Assembly: GCF_000733295.1 (NCBI RefSeq)
Contig: NZ_JPMI01000227.1
Location: 1 to 64,000 of the forward strand
From: Archangium violaceum Cb vi76
GTDB taxonomy: Bacteria; Myxococcota; Myxococcia; Myxococcales; Myxococcaceae
Reading direction: 5' to 3'
DNA length: 64,000 nucleotides
Each line of letters starts with the position of its first letter. Positions within the stretch are counted from its first letter, which is position 1. A program made the position numbers and the translations under genes. Shown here one piece after another: positions 33,509-42,541 of the stretch. The notes beneath the pieces are model-generated. The model had not been told where the DNA came from and did no database searches. It saw nothing but the letters and a program-made list of their open reading frames with translations.

Positions 33509-34966
33509 ATGCGAACGCTGGAGACCGAGACCTGCTACCGGGCCCTGACCGCGCGAGACAGGCGCTTCGATGGGCTTTTCTTCGTCGGGGTATCGACGAC
33601 GGGCATCTACTGTCGGCCGGTGTGCACGGCGAGGACGCCCCGCCGGGAGCGCTGTGCCTTCTACCGCACGGCCGCCGAGGCCGAGCACGCGGGCTTCCGG
33701 GCCTGTCTGCTGTGCCGTCCCGAGCTGGCTCCGGGCAGCGCGCCGGTGGACTCCGTGCCGAGGCTCGTGGCGGCCGCGGTCGCGCGCATCGAGGGAGGTT
33801 GCCTCAACGAGTCATCCCTGGAGGACCTGGCGACCGAGCTGGGAGTCACCAGCCGGCACCTGCGCCGGGCGATGGAGGCGGAGCTCGGTGTCTCGCCAGT
33901 CGAGCTGGCGCAGTCACGGCGGCTCGCCCTGGCGAAGCAACTGCTCCAGGACACCACGCTCCCGCTGGCGGAGATCGCCTTCGCCAGTGGCTTCCAGAGT
34001 GTCCGGCGCTTCAACGCGCTCTTCCAGGAGCGCTTCGGCAGGCCCCCCTCGGCGCTGCGGCGCGCGAGTGACGAGCCCGTGGGCGCGCGCTCGCTGGTGT
34101 TGCGGTTGGACTACCGCCCGCCGCTGGAGTGGGAGCAGTTGCTGGGCTTCCTGCGGGGGCGCGCCATTCCGGGAGTGGAGCACGCGGGGGATGCCGGATA
34201 CCGGCGCACGGTGCGCCTGGGCGGCAGGACGGGCTGGCTGTCGGTGCGGAAGGACCCGAAGCGCCCCGCGCTGCTGGCCGAGGTCTCGCTGTCGCTGGCG
34301 GGGGTGCTGATGCAGGTGGCGGCGCGGCTGCGGGCGCTCTTCGATCTGGATGCCCAGCCGGAGGTCATCGCGGAGTGCCTCGGACGCGACGCGCTCCTGG
34401 CGAAGTACGTCCAGGCGCACCCGGGGCTGCGGGTGCTGGGGGCCTTCGAGCCCTTCGAGTTGGTGGTGCGCGCCATCCTCGGGCAGCAGGTGTCGGTGCG
34501 CGCGGCGACCACGCTGAGCGGGAGGCTCGTCGCGCGCTTCGGCGAGCCCGTGGACAGCCCGCATGCGGAGACCTCACGGCTGTTCCCGCTGCCGCAGACG
34601 CTGGCGGCGGCGACGGAGGATGACGTGGCGGCGCTGGGAATGCCCGGGGCGCGGGCGAGGAGCCTGCTGGCGGTGGCGCGGGCGGTGGCGGAGGGCTCGG
34701 TGCGGCTGGACCGGCATGCGGACGTGGACGGGACGATGGCGGCGCTCGAGGCGCTGCCGGGCATTGGCGCGTGGACGGCGCACTACGTGGCCATGAGGGC
34801 CCTGCGCTGGCCCGATGCCTTCCCCGCGAGTGACCTGGGGATTCGCAAGGCGCTCGGAAACGTGACGGCGAAGGAGGCCGGTGCGCGGGCCGAGGCCTGG
34901 CGGCCCTGGCGCTCCTACGCGGCGATACACCTCTGGACTTCTCTTTCGGAAGGAGCAGGCGGATGA
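33509..34966 (+). CDS. Ada-AraC-AlkA fusion: alkylation-responsive DNA glycosylase
   Basis: The 485-aa protein joins three modules. An Ada N-terminal zinc domain has Cys35, Cys39, Cys66 and Cys69 (GIYCRPVC and CLLC). An AraC-type helix-turn-helix follows (about 85-170; SLEDLATELGVTSRHLRRAMEAELG and IAFASGFQSVRRFNALFQERFG). An AlkA 3-methyladenine glycosylase (about 180-480) ends the protein, with the HhH motif LEALPGIGAWTAHYVAMRAL and the downstream Asp of FPASDLGIRKAL. It probably senses methyl phosphotriesters and both activates repair genes and excises alkylated bases. The next gene, ogt, overlaps it by 4 bp (ATGA). This fused arrangement is known in Actinobacteria and myxobacteria. Confidence 0.9.
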   Translation: MRTLETETCYRALTARDRRFDGLFFVGVSTTGIYCRPVCTARTPRRERCAFYRTAAEAEHAGFRACLLCRPELAPGSAPVDSVPRLVAAAVARIEGGCLNESSLEDLATELGVTSRHLRRAMEAELGVSPVELAQSRRLALAKQLLQDTTLPLAEIAFASGFQSVRRFNALFQERFGRPPSALRRASDEPVGARSLVLRLDYRPPLEWEQLLGFLRGRAIPGVEHAGDAGYRRTVRLGGRTGWLSVRKDPKRPALLAEVSLSLAGVLMQVAARLRALFDLDAQPEVIAECLGRDALLAKYVQAHPGLRVLGAFEPFELVVRAILGQQVSVRAATTLSGRLVARFGEPVDSPHAETSRLFPLPQTLAAATEDDVAALGMPGARARSLLAVARAVAEGSVRLDRHADVDGTMAALEALPGIGAWTAHYVAMRALRWPDAFPASDLGIRKALGNVTAKEAGARAEAWRPWRSYAAIHLWTSLSEGAGG

Positions 34967-35460
34967 AGCTGTACACCACGACCCTGAAGAGCCCGGTGGG
35001 CCCCCTCCGGCTGTACGCGAACGAAGGGGCACTCACCGCCATCTACCTGGAGAACCACAAGGGGGCTCCCGTGCTGGTGGCCAGCGAGGGGGAGTCGCAC
35101 CCGGTGCTGCGGGAGGCGCGGCGCCAGTTGGAGGAATACTTCGCGGGCGAGCGCGTGTCCTTCGAGCTTCCGCTCGAGCCCATCGGGACGTCCTTCCAGC
35201 AGGCGGTGTGGAAGGCCCTGCGGGAGATTCCGTTGGGCATCACGTGGTCCTACGCGGGCCTCGCGCGTCACATCGGCCGGGAGGGCGCGTCGCGGGCCGT
35301 GGGTTCCGCGAACGCGAGGAATCCGATCTCCATCGTCGTCCCCTGCCACCGCGTGGTGGGCACCAGTGGGAAGCTCACCGGTTATGCGGGAGGCGTACCC
35401 ACCAAGCAGTGGTTGCTCGAGCATGAGCAGCGCATCCGGGAGAGGACAACGGGACGGTGA
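34963..35460 (+). CDS. ogt: Methylated-DNA--protein-cysteine methyltransferase
   Basis: The 165-aa protein has the active-site motif PCHRV (Cys128) within NPISIVVPCHRVVG, and the DNA-binding region TSFQQAVWKALREIPLGITWSYAGLA. It removes O6-methylguanine lesions by suicidal methyl transfer to Cys128. Length and all motifs are normal for Ogt/AdaB. Its start overlaps the stop of the Ada-AlkA gene, so the two form a compact alkylation-repair operon, probably induced together. There is 197 bp to the following GH3 gene. Confidence 0.96.
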   Translation: MKLYTTTLKSPVGPLRLYANEGALTAIYLENHKGAPVLVASEGESHPVLREARRQLEEYFAGERVSFELPLEPIGTSFQQAVWKALREIPLGITWSYAGLARHIGREGASRAVGSANARNPISIVVPCHRVVGTSGKLTGYAGGVPTKQWLLEHEQRIRERTTGR

Positions 35461-35475
35461 GGTCCCGCCCTCTTC

Positions 35476-35545
35476 TTGACGCAGCGCGTGTTAATCATGT
35501 TTTGCGATGATTCCGTGAGTCTTTGATTGACTTCGTCCATCGTCC
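35476..35545 (+). promoter_or_regulatory. Possible promoter/operator region upstream of the GH3 gene
   Basis: The 35461-35657 gap is locally AT-richer than its surroundings. It contains a TTGACG (35476-35481), a short palindrome AATCAT-8 bases-ATGATT (35493-35512), and a second TTGACT about 19 bases before TTAGAT. These could be a sigma-70-type promoter with an operator, but the -10 matches are poor. The assignment is weak. Confidence 0.3.
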
Positions 35546-35657
35546 GAACGATTAGATCGGGCCGCAAGAAAGGAAAGGATCGCTCGGACAACGCCTTTCA
35601 TCTCGATAAGCACCTGAGACCCCCACCCCCCCCTTTCTCCAGCGGTCCGCTTTTCTC

Positions 35658-38600
35658 ATGAGTGTGCCGACTCTTCGTGCGCGGGATGCGCACGGCCCGG
35701 GGCCCTGGGTGGCCAGGGTCTGTGCCATCGCGGCGGTATTGGGAGTGATGACGTGGTCGTCTGTCGCGGAAGCCCAGTCCGCGAACGTGAATCTGGCCTA
35801 CAACCAGCCGACGTTGACGTCCTCCTTTGAAGGCCCGTTCGCCGGTAGCTTCGCGGTGGATGGTGACGGTGGGACGCGCTGGGGCAGCGGTTTCAGCGCG
35901 ACCGAGTGGATTCAGGTCGATCTCGGGCAGAGCACGGCCATCAACCGGGTGGTGCTCACCTGGGAGGCCGCCCATGCCCGGGGCTACACGGTCCAGGTGT
36001 CCAACGACGCGGTGACCTGGCAGAACGCGCTCGTCGTCACGACGGGTGACGGCGGAGTGGATGACCTCACGGTGAGCGGCAACGGCCGCTACGTGCGCAT
36101 CCTCTGCCAGACTCGCGCGCTCCCCGAGTTCGGATACTCGCTGTGGGAGTTCGCCGTCTACGGCACCGCGGCCCCGGCGGGTGACCTGGCCAAGAACCGG
36201 CCCGCCACGGCGTCGAGCGTCGAGGACAACGCCGCCCACCTCGCCGCTGGCTTCGCGTTCGACGCGAATGCCACCACGCGCTGGTCCTCCGCGGCTGTGG
36301 AGGCGCAGTGGATTCGCGTCGATCTCGGTACGTCCCAGGCGCTCGGCAAGGTGGTGCTGGACTGGGAGGGGGCGTACGGGAAGACGTACGCCATCGAGGG
36401 CTCCAACGATGACGTCAACTGGACGGCGTTGGCGCCCACCATCACCAACGGTGCTCCGGGCCGCCGCGACATTACCGTGACGGGCAGCGCCCGCTATGTG
36501 CGGATGCGCGGCATCGAGCGTGGGACGGGTTATGGCTATTCGCTCTGGTCCTTCGAGGTCTACGCGCCCGGCGGTGGCCCGCAGGATCCGCCTCCGCAGA
36601 CCACGAACCAGACGGTGAAGCTCATGTTCCCGGAGCTGGCCTACGCGAAGATCAACGTCTCGCCCGTGCCCATCAGCGTCACGCCGACGCCGGAGGAGGG
36701 CAACACGACGCCGTCGGTGCGCAACCCGCCCGGGCCGTTCACCTACGAGCTGACCTTCCCGCCCAACACCACCGTCACGATGTCGAAGAACCAGTTCTCG
36801 CCCACGGCGCCGAACACGGACATCCGCCTGGCGGTCACCACCTCCACGGGCACGGTGCTCCGGGGGCAGACGGTCTCCGCGCTGGCGGTGCAGGGCGCCG
36901 AGTGGAAGGTGGAGATCTTCTCCACGGGTGGCGGCGGCAATGATGGCCGTGACCGCACCATCATCCCGGATCCGTACGTGGCGCCGGCTCCGCCCCCGGT
37001 CTCCGGAGCCTTCGCCGTGGTCGCTCCGGCCAACGGCGCGATGATCACCAACACCCGCCGGCCCACGCTCCAGTGGGCGGCTGTCACGGGCGCCACGAAC
37101 TACAAGGTCTACCTCAACGTCAGCCGGGACGATTACGACTGGATGGCGCCCGGCAGCCTGTTGGATCGCTACACGCTGATGACCACGACCACGAGCACCT
37201 CGTGGGCGCTGACGAGCGACCTGCCCGACCGCTGGACGTACAAGTGGTACGTGGTGGCCACCCTCCCGAGCGGCACGACCAGCCGCTCCGACCTGCGCAC
37301 CTTCAGTGTGTACCTGCCGGTGGTGGAGACCGCGGCGGACGGCGTGGCGCTCATCAATGGGATGCGAGACCTCAACAAGAACGGCACCATCGAGCCGTAC
37401 GAGGACTGGCACAACCCCATCACCACGCGCGTGAACGACCTCATGTCGCGCATGACGCTGCACGAGAAGGCGCTGCAGATGTTCTTCGATGCCAAGACGG
37501 TGCCGGAGGCGGGCTTCACCATGGGACCGCTCAGCCCGCAGGACATCGTGGACTTCCAGCAGGCCTCCGCGCGGACGCGCCTGGGCATCCCGCACATCGA
37601 CGCGGGTGACACCATCCACGGGTACAAGACGAGCTGGCCCACGCAGCCGGCGCTCGCGGCGTCGAGGGACCTGGACACCATCTACGAGCTGGGCGACGTG
37701 CAGCGGCGCGAGCAGCTCGCGGTGGGAAGCCGGGGCACGCTCTCTCCGCTCGCCGAGGTGGGCACCAAGGTGCTCTACCCGCGCATCCAGGAGGGCAATG
37801 GCGAGGACGCGGACCTGGCCGCGGGCATCACCCGCGCCCTCATCGCGGGCCTGCAGGGCGGTCCCGAGGTGAACCCGCACTCCATCTGGGTCACCACGAA
37901 GCACTGGCCGGGCCAGGGCGCGGGAGGGGAGGCCGGCATCACCTATGACGGCACCACCATCCACTACCACATGCGCCCGTGGCACGCGGCGCTCGAGGCG
38001 GGCACCAGCGGCATCATGCCCGGCTACGCCGGGAGCTGGCTGCTGGGGCCGGAGGGCTACGGTGCCGGTGACAACCCGAGCATCATCAACTACCTGCGCC
38101 AGCAGCTCGGTTACACGGGCGTCGTCTGCTCGGACTGGCTGCCGTCGGGCGCGTGGTCGCGCTCGGCCAACGCGGGCTCGGATGTCATGGGCGGCGCCAC
38201 GCCCACGCAGATGGGCACCTTCGAGAACGAGGTGAGCACGGCCCGCATCGACCAGGCCGTCCGTCGCATCCTGGATCTGAAGTTCCGCCTGGGCATCTTC
38301 GAGGACCCCTATCGCAAGGGCCCCGCCGGCACCTCCGAGTGGCACACGGCGGACAGCAAGGCGCTGGTCCGTCGCGCGGCGCAGAACGCGATGACGCTCC
38401 TCAAGAACGACGGTGCCCTGCCGCTGCGCCTGCCCGCGGGGGCGAAGCTCGTCATCGCCGGTCCGCGCGCGGACGACCCGTCCTGCATGGTGACGTGGCG
38501 CTCGGACTTCCACGGAACGGAGTTCGGTGACCTGACCATCTACCAGGCCATCAAGCAGCGGGCCGAGCGCGACGGCATCACCGTCTACAAGGACGCGGCG

Positions 38601-40130
38601 CCCGCGGGCGTCACGCCGGACGCGGCCATCGTGGTGGTGGGCGAGAGCTACTTCACCCACGGCACCGAGTGGGACAAGGAGAAGCCCTACCTGCCGGGAG
38701 ACCCGATTGGCCCCGCGCACGAGGCCAAGTGGGGTGACCAGTACGGCATCCTCACCAGCTTCAAGTCGCGCAACATCCCGACGACGACGGTGCTGATCCT
38801 CCCGCGCCCGTACATCCTGACCAACGTGGTCCAGCAGACCAACGCACTGCTGGTGGCGTACCGGCCCGGCGACTCCGGCGGACCGGCCGTCGCGGATGTG
38901 CTCTTCGGCGACGTGTTCCCGCGCGGCATGCTCCCGTGGCAGCTCCCGCGCTCGCTGGACCAGATTGGCACCGACGTGGAGAACAACCAGCTGGAGCAGT
39001 GGGACCTGCCGTTCGACCTGGGGGCCACCGCCGCGCAGCGCACGGAGATCCGCCAGAGGATCGCCCAGGGCCTGCCGGTGCTGCCCATCTACGGCAACCC
39101 GCTCTTCCAGTACGGCGCGGGCATCCAGGGCTTCGGGCTCACCGACGCCACGCCGCCCACGTCCTTCTCGCTCCTCACGCCGACGCCGGGCTCCACCATC
39201 ACCACGAAGCCGACATTCTCGTGGACGGCGAGCGGCGATCCGCAGACGGGCATCCACCGCTACGAGGTGTTCCTCGACGGCAGCCCGTTCCCCGTGGCGA
39301 CGACGCGGAGCACGTCCGCGACGCTCACCCACGCGACGATCGGCAATGGCCAGCACACCTGGCACGTGAAGGCCTACAACTGGGCCGGGGGCGTGACCAC
39401 GTCGGCCACGGCCACCTTCACGCTGAACGACACCACGCCGCCCGGGGCCTTCGCGGCGCTGGTGCCGGCGGCGGGCTCGGCGGTGCCGGGGGCGAGCACG
39501 ACGTTCATCTGGGAGCAGTCCTCGGACGTGGGCGCGGGCATCTCGCAGTACGTGCTCACGGTGGATGGAACGGACCGGGCGCCGGCGGTGACGCCGCACG
39601 CCTACGTGGGGACGACGACGAACCTCGCGCTCGGGCGCAACGTGGCCGCCACGTCCAACGAGTTCGGCAGCCCCAACGACGCGGTGGACGGCAGCGCCAC
39701 CACGCGCTGGTCCAGCCGCAACGACGTGGCGAGTCCGGACACGGAGTCCATCACCGTCGACCTGGGGGCCATCTACTCCATCAAGCGCGTGGTGCTCAGC
39801 TGGGAAGCCGCCTATGGCCGCCAGTACGTCGTGGAGACGTCGCTCGACGGCGCCACGGGCTGGAAGCCCCTGTACACGGAGACCAACGGCAATGGCGGCC
39901 TGGATGACCTGGGCAACCTGAGTGGCGTCGGGCGCTACGTGCGGATGCGGGGCGTCCAGCGCGCGACGGTCTACGGGTACTCGCTGTGGGAGTTCGAGGT
40001 GTACGGTGTGGGCACGGAGCAGCTCTCCCTCACCGGGCTGAGCACCGGTAGCCACACGTGGCGGGTGCGCGCGGTCGATGGGGCAGGGAACACGATCCTC
40101 TCCAACGGCCCCATCACCTTCACGAAGTAA
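35658..40130 (+). CDS. Exported glycoside hydrolase family 3 enzyme with discoidin and Ig-like domains
   Basis: The 1490-aa protein has a signal peptide (residues 1-40, ending AEAQS). Two N-terminal discoidin/F5-8C domains follow (about 43-165 and 180-310; each has W.....WIQVDLG-like and RYVR..G). Next come an Ig/FN3-like segment (about 455-550) and a GH3 catalytic region (about 560-1110) with the nucleophile Asp826 in VVCSDW. Two further Ig-like repeats (TPPTSF..., TPPGAF...) and a third discoidin domain (about 1320-1450) complete the protein. It probably binds and degrades extracellular polysaccharide. A hairpin and another glycosidase follow. The length is well above a simple GH3 because of the binding modules. 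Confidence 0.88.
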   Translation: MSVPTLRARDAHGPGPWVARVCAIAAVLGVMTWSSVAEAQSANVNLAYNQPTLTSSFEGPFAGSFAVDGDGGTRWGSGFSATEWIQVDLGQSTAINRVVLTWEAAHARGYTVQVSNDAVTWQNALVVTTGDGGVDDLTVSGNGRYVRILCQTRALPEFGYSLWEFAVYGTAAPAGDLAKNRPATASSVEDNAAHLAAGFAFDANATTRWSSAAVEAQWIRVDLGTSQALGKVVLDWEGAYGKTYAIEGSNDDVNWTALAPTITNGAPGRRDITVTGSARYVRMRGIERGTGYGYSLWSFEVYAPGGGPQDPPPQTTNQTVKLMFPELAYAKINVSPVPISVTPTPEEGNTTPSVRNPPGPFTYELTFPPNTTVTMSKNQFSPTAPNTDIRLAVTTSTGTVLRGQTVSALAVQGAEWKVEIFSTGGGGNDGRDRTIIPDPYVAPAPPPVSGAFAVVAPANGAMITNTRRPTLQWAAVTGATNYKVYLNVSRDDYDWMAPGSLLDRYTLMTTTTSTSWALTSDLPDRWTYKWYVVATLPSGTTSRSDLRTFSVYLPVVETAADGVALINGMRDLNKNGTIEPYEDWHNPITTRVNDLMSRMTLHEKALQMFFDAKTVPEAGFTMGPLSPQDIVDFQQASARTRLGIPHIDAGDTIHGYKTSWPTQPALAASRDLDTIYELGDVQRREQLAVGSRGTLSPLAEVGTKVLYPRIQEGNGEDADLAAGITRALIAGLQGGPEVNPHSIWVTTKHWPGQGAGGEAGITYDGTTIHYHMRPWHAALEAGTSGIMPGYAGSWLLGPEGYGAGDNPSIINYLRQQLGYTGVVCSDWLPSGAWSRSANAGSDVMGGATPTQMGTFENEVSTARIDQAVRRILDLKFRLGIFEDPYRKGPAGTSEWHTADSKALVRRAAQNAMTLLKNDGALPLRLPAGAKLVIAGPRADDPSCMVTWRSDFHGTEFGDLTIYQAIKQRAERDGITVYKDAAPAGVTPDAAIVVVGESYFTHGTEWDKEKPYLPGDPIGPAHEAKWGDQYGILTSFKSRNIPTTTVLILPRPYILTNVVQQTNALLVAYRPGDSGGPAVADVLFGDVFPRGMLPWQLPRSLDQIGTDVENNQLEQWDLPFDLGATAAQRTEIRQRIAQGLPVLPIYGNPLFQYGAGIQGFGLTDATPPTSFSLLTPTPGSTITTKPTFSWTASGDPQTGIHRYEVFLDGSPFPVATTRSTSATLTHATIGNGQHTWHVKAYNWAGGVTTSATATFTLNDTTPPGAFAALVPAAGSAVPGASTTFIWEQSSDVGAGISQYVLTVDGTDRAPAVTPHAYVGTTTNLALGRNVAATSNEFGSPNDAVDGSATTRWSSRNDVASPDTESITVDLGAIYSIKRVVLSWEAAYGRQYVVETSLDGATGWKPLYTETNGNGGLDDLGNLSGVGRYVRMRGVQRATVYGYSLWEFEVYGVGTEQLSLTGLSTGSHTWRVRAVDGAGNTILSNGPITFTK

Positions 40131-40143
40131 CCACGGGAGTACG

Positions 40144-40173
40144 GGGGCGGCCGCTGACGTTGGCGGCCGCCCC
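40144..40173 (+). terminator. Terminator-like hairpin after the GH3 gene
   Basis: GGGGCGGCCGC (40144-40154) and GCGGCCGCCCC (40163-40173) form a perfect 11-bp stem around an eight-base loop, 14 bp after the GH3 stop. Only a weak T-tract (TCTTCGTTG) follows, so it may attenuate rather than end transcription. It separates the GH3 gene from the next glycosidase. Confidence 0.65.
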
Positions 40174-40201
40174 TCTTCGTTGTACCCACTCAGTCCTGGA
40201 G

Positions 40202-41527
40202 ATGCGTGTCATGGCCCCGGTCCGTTCCATCGCCTTCGTGTTCCTGATGGCGATTGTTCTCGTTCCCGTTGTCCCGGCGCTCGCGCACACCGCCATCGTC
40301 AAGGTGGACGGCCGGTGGCAGCTCCAGGTGGACGGGAAACCCTACGTGGCCCGGGGTGTCACCTTCAGTGGAAGCAGCAGCTCCGCGGCCTACGAGCAGG
40401 ACTGCGCGCGCCTCGCGGCCCTTGGCGTGAACACGCTTCGCACCTGGGGGACGACGAGCGAAACGCGGCTGTTGCTCGACGCCGCGCACAAGCATGGATT
40501 GAAGGTGCTCGTCGGACTCTGGCTGCGCCAGGGGCGTCCGGGTGCCGAGAGTGATGATTCCTTCGATTACCTCCGCGACAAGCAGGGCATGAAGAAGCAG
40601 TTGGCGGACACGCTCGCCCAGGTGCGCCACTTCAAGGACCACCCGGCGGTGCTCGCCTGGGGAATCGGCAACGAGGTGCTGCTCAACTCACCAGATGACG
40701 CGAAGGAGGCCTACGCGCGCTTCTTGGAGCAGGTCATCAAGGAGGTGAAGAAGCTCGATGCCGGCCACCCCGTCATCTCCGTCGATGCATGGATGTTCGG
40801 CGTGCCGTGGTGGGAGAAGTACACGCCATCGCTCGACGCGTACGGCATCAACGTCTACGGTCATGGCATCCACGTGATTTCCGGCGAGCTGGCGAAGGCC
40901 GGCGTGGCCAAACCGTGGCTCATCACCGAATTTGGCGCGCAGGGGGAGTGGGATGCTCCCAAGGACGCGAACGGTGTTCCGCGCGAGCCGGCTGACGCGG
41001 AGAAATACGCCGCCATCGTCGATGGATGGCGGAATGCCCTTGCTCCGCAGGTCGAGGCCGGACGCTGTCTGGGCTTGTTCGTCTTCAACTACAGCTCGGC
41101 GTTCGACCACACCGGTCTCTGGCTCGGCATGTTGTCGGGCAGCTCCACCCGGCCCGCGTGGCATGCGGTGCGCGAGGCCTATACGGGTCAGAAGCCCGCC
41201 ACGCCGTTGCCCACCATCGCCAGTGTCACGGTGGGTGATGTGAAGCAGGACGAGTCCGGTACGTGGGCCCAGGTCCGTGTCGAGGCGAAGGACGCGGCGG
41301 GAGCACCGCTCGACGTCTCGTTCGCCTACAACTTCCGGGGTGCTTCCACGCGCCACGCGCGCGACGAGGTGGTCCGGCTCCAGGCCCGGCCCGGCACGAC
41401 GCCTGACACCTGGCTCGTGCGCATGCCCTCCGTGAAGGGCGCCATCAAACTCTACGTGCTCGCGAAGGACCGCGCTGGCAACCTCGCGAGCGCCACCACC
41501 TCCGTCGCCCTGCCGCCCACCCGGTAG
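40202..41527 (+). CDS. Exported glycosidase with GH2/GH5-like TIM barrel
   Basis: The 441-aa protein has a signal peptide (residues 1-29, ending PALAH). A TIM-barrel clan-A domain follows, with acid/base Glu158 in WGIGNEVLL and nucleophile candidate Glu243 in LITEFGAQGEW, at normal spacing for GH2/GH5-type enzymes. A C-terminal beta-sandwich (about 340-440) resembles a carbohydrate-binding or linker domain. The start is ATG 40202 or 40211. It probably acts on the same class of beta-linked polysaccharide as the upstream GH3 enzyme and may be co-regulated with it. Confidence 0.8.
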   Translation: MRVMAPVRSIAFVFLMAIVLVPVVPALAHTAIVKVDGRWQLQVDGKPYVARGVTFSGSSSSAAYEQDCARLAALGVNTLRTWGTTSETRLLLDAAHKHGLKVLVGLWLRQGRPGAESDDSFDYLRDKQGMKKQLADTLAQVRHFKDHPAVLAWGIGNEVLLNSPDDAKEAYARFLEQVIKEVKKLDAGHPVISVDAWMFGVPWWEKYTPSLDAYGINVYGHGIHVISGELAKAGVAKPWLITEFGAQGEWDAPKDANGVPREPADAEKYAAIVDGWRNALAPQVEAGRCLGLFVFNYSSAFDHTGLWLGMLSGSSTRPAWHAVREAYTGQKPATPLPTIASVTVGDVKQDESGTWAQVRVEAKDAAGAPLDVSFAYNFRGASTRHARDEVVRLQARPGTTPDTWLVRMPSVKGAIKLYVLAKDRAGNLASATTSVALPPTR

Positions 41528-41626
41528 AAACGGCGCTCTGGGGAACGTCTGAAAAAAAGGGGTTGCCCTGGTGAGCCCTCCGCGTCGATGTTTCGCCCTA
41601 CCGCGGACGAGAGAGGGCAACACCGC

Positions 41627-42058
41627 ATGCGTGGGACGTTCGGACTCCTGTTGTTGATGGCACTGGCCGGCTGCACTTCGGTGAACGTAGCCCGGGTGCC
41701 GTCCATTCACGACCAGCGGGATGTCTTCGTCTCCACGGGGGACGTGAAGGGCCCCTACCAGAGCCTCGGCGTGGTGCAGACCACGCGGCGCGGCGTGCTG
41801 CTCTTCGGCTTCGCGGACCCCGCGGGGACGGACCTGGAGGCCGGGCTGCGCGAGTCGCTCCTCCCCGAGGTCCGGCGCATGGGCGGTGATGGCATCATGA
41901 ACGTCCGGTTCCATCAGACGCAGTACATCCTCCCCACCCGCATCCTCTTCGCCCTTCTTTTCTTCATCCCGCTGCCGAGCGAGGTCACCATCAGCGGTGA
42001 GGTGGTGAAGCTCGGTCCGGGTGCCGCGCCGCCGTCGGCCGGGGCCCCCTCGCGTTGA
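41627..42058 (+). CDS. Lipoprotein, first of three tandem paralogues
   Basis: The 143-aa protein has a lipoprotein signal (LLLLMALAGC). The core has DVFVSTGDVKGPYQSLGVVQTT, VLLFGFADPAGTDLEAGL, RMGGDGIMNVRFHQTQY and PLPSEVTISGEVVKL. The same pattern recurs in the genes at 42084 and 42542, most strongly in the latter. This compact single domain, with the [RA]MGGDG.[IM]N signature, resembles YbjQ/Lsp-like beta-rich families found in myxobacterial lipoproteins, but no function is known. It is the first of a three-gene cluster. Confidence 0.75.
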   Translation: MRGTFGLLLLMALAGCTSVNVARVPSIHDQRDVFVSTGDVKGPYQSLGVVQTTRRGVLLFGFADPAGTDLEAGLRESLLPEVRRMGGDGIMNVRFHQTQYILPTRILFALLFFIPLPSEVTISGEVVKLGPGAAPPSAGAPSR

Positions 42059-42083
42059 ACCTGTTCCGCTCCTGGAGAATCCG

Positions 42084-42530
42084 GTGAAACTCCCGTTGCT
42101 CCTTCCCGTGCTGTTGTGCGTCGGCTGCAGTGCCGTGTCGCACGGAACGAAGCTGTCGGACCGTCCGCCCGATGGCGGGCGCGGCCTGTACCTCAGCACC
42201 GGCGGTTCGCCGCGGCCCTATCGCACCCTCGGCTTCGCCCAGGTGTTGGGTTATGGCGTCACCATGGCGGGCTACGCGGACGTGGGGGCAGCCGCCATCG
42301 ATGGTGTCATCAAGAAGTCGCTCGTGGACACGGCCCTTCGGATGGGCGGCGATGGCGTCATCAACATCGAGTTCGAGGACCAGAATCCTCCCACCGACGT
42401 GGAGCGCGCGGCCGAGTTCACCGAGTCCATCACCAATGTGGCGAGCCGCAGCGGCGAAGGCGTGAAGGTCCGCGAGCGCAATGTGATCGTCACCGGCGAA
42501 GTCATCCAGTTCATCTCCTCCCAACCGTGA
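42084..42530 (+). CDS. Lipoprotein, second (divergent) tandem paralogue
   Basis: The 148-aa protein starts at a GTG after CTGGAG. It has a lipoprotein signal (PLLLPVLLCVGC) and a version of the same domain: YLSTGGSPRPYRTLGFAQVL, ADVGAAAIDGVI, RMGGDGVINIEFEDQN and RNVIVTGEVIQF. It is more divergent than the other two copies, with a longer middle and no IPLP segment. Gene spacing is 25 bp before and 11 bp after, so the three are probably one operon producing related outer-membrane lipoproteins. Confidence 0.7.
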   Translation: MKLPLLLPVLLCVGCSAVSHGTKLSDRPPDGGRGLYLSTGGSPRPYRTLGFAQVLGYGVTMAGYADVGAAAIDGVIKKSLVDTALRMGGDGVINIEFEDQNPPTDVERAAEFTESITNVASRSGEGVKVRERNVIVTGEVIQFISSQP

Positions 42531-42541
42531 GACTTCTTCCC

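Noticed and set aside
35598-40055. A very long antisense reading frame opposite the GH3 gene
   Set aside because: It is Arg/His/Gly-rich with no motif, and arises because the GC-rich third positions of the GH3 codons remove stops on the other strand. The plus-strand gene has a signal peptide and clear domains.
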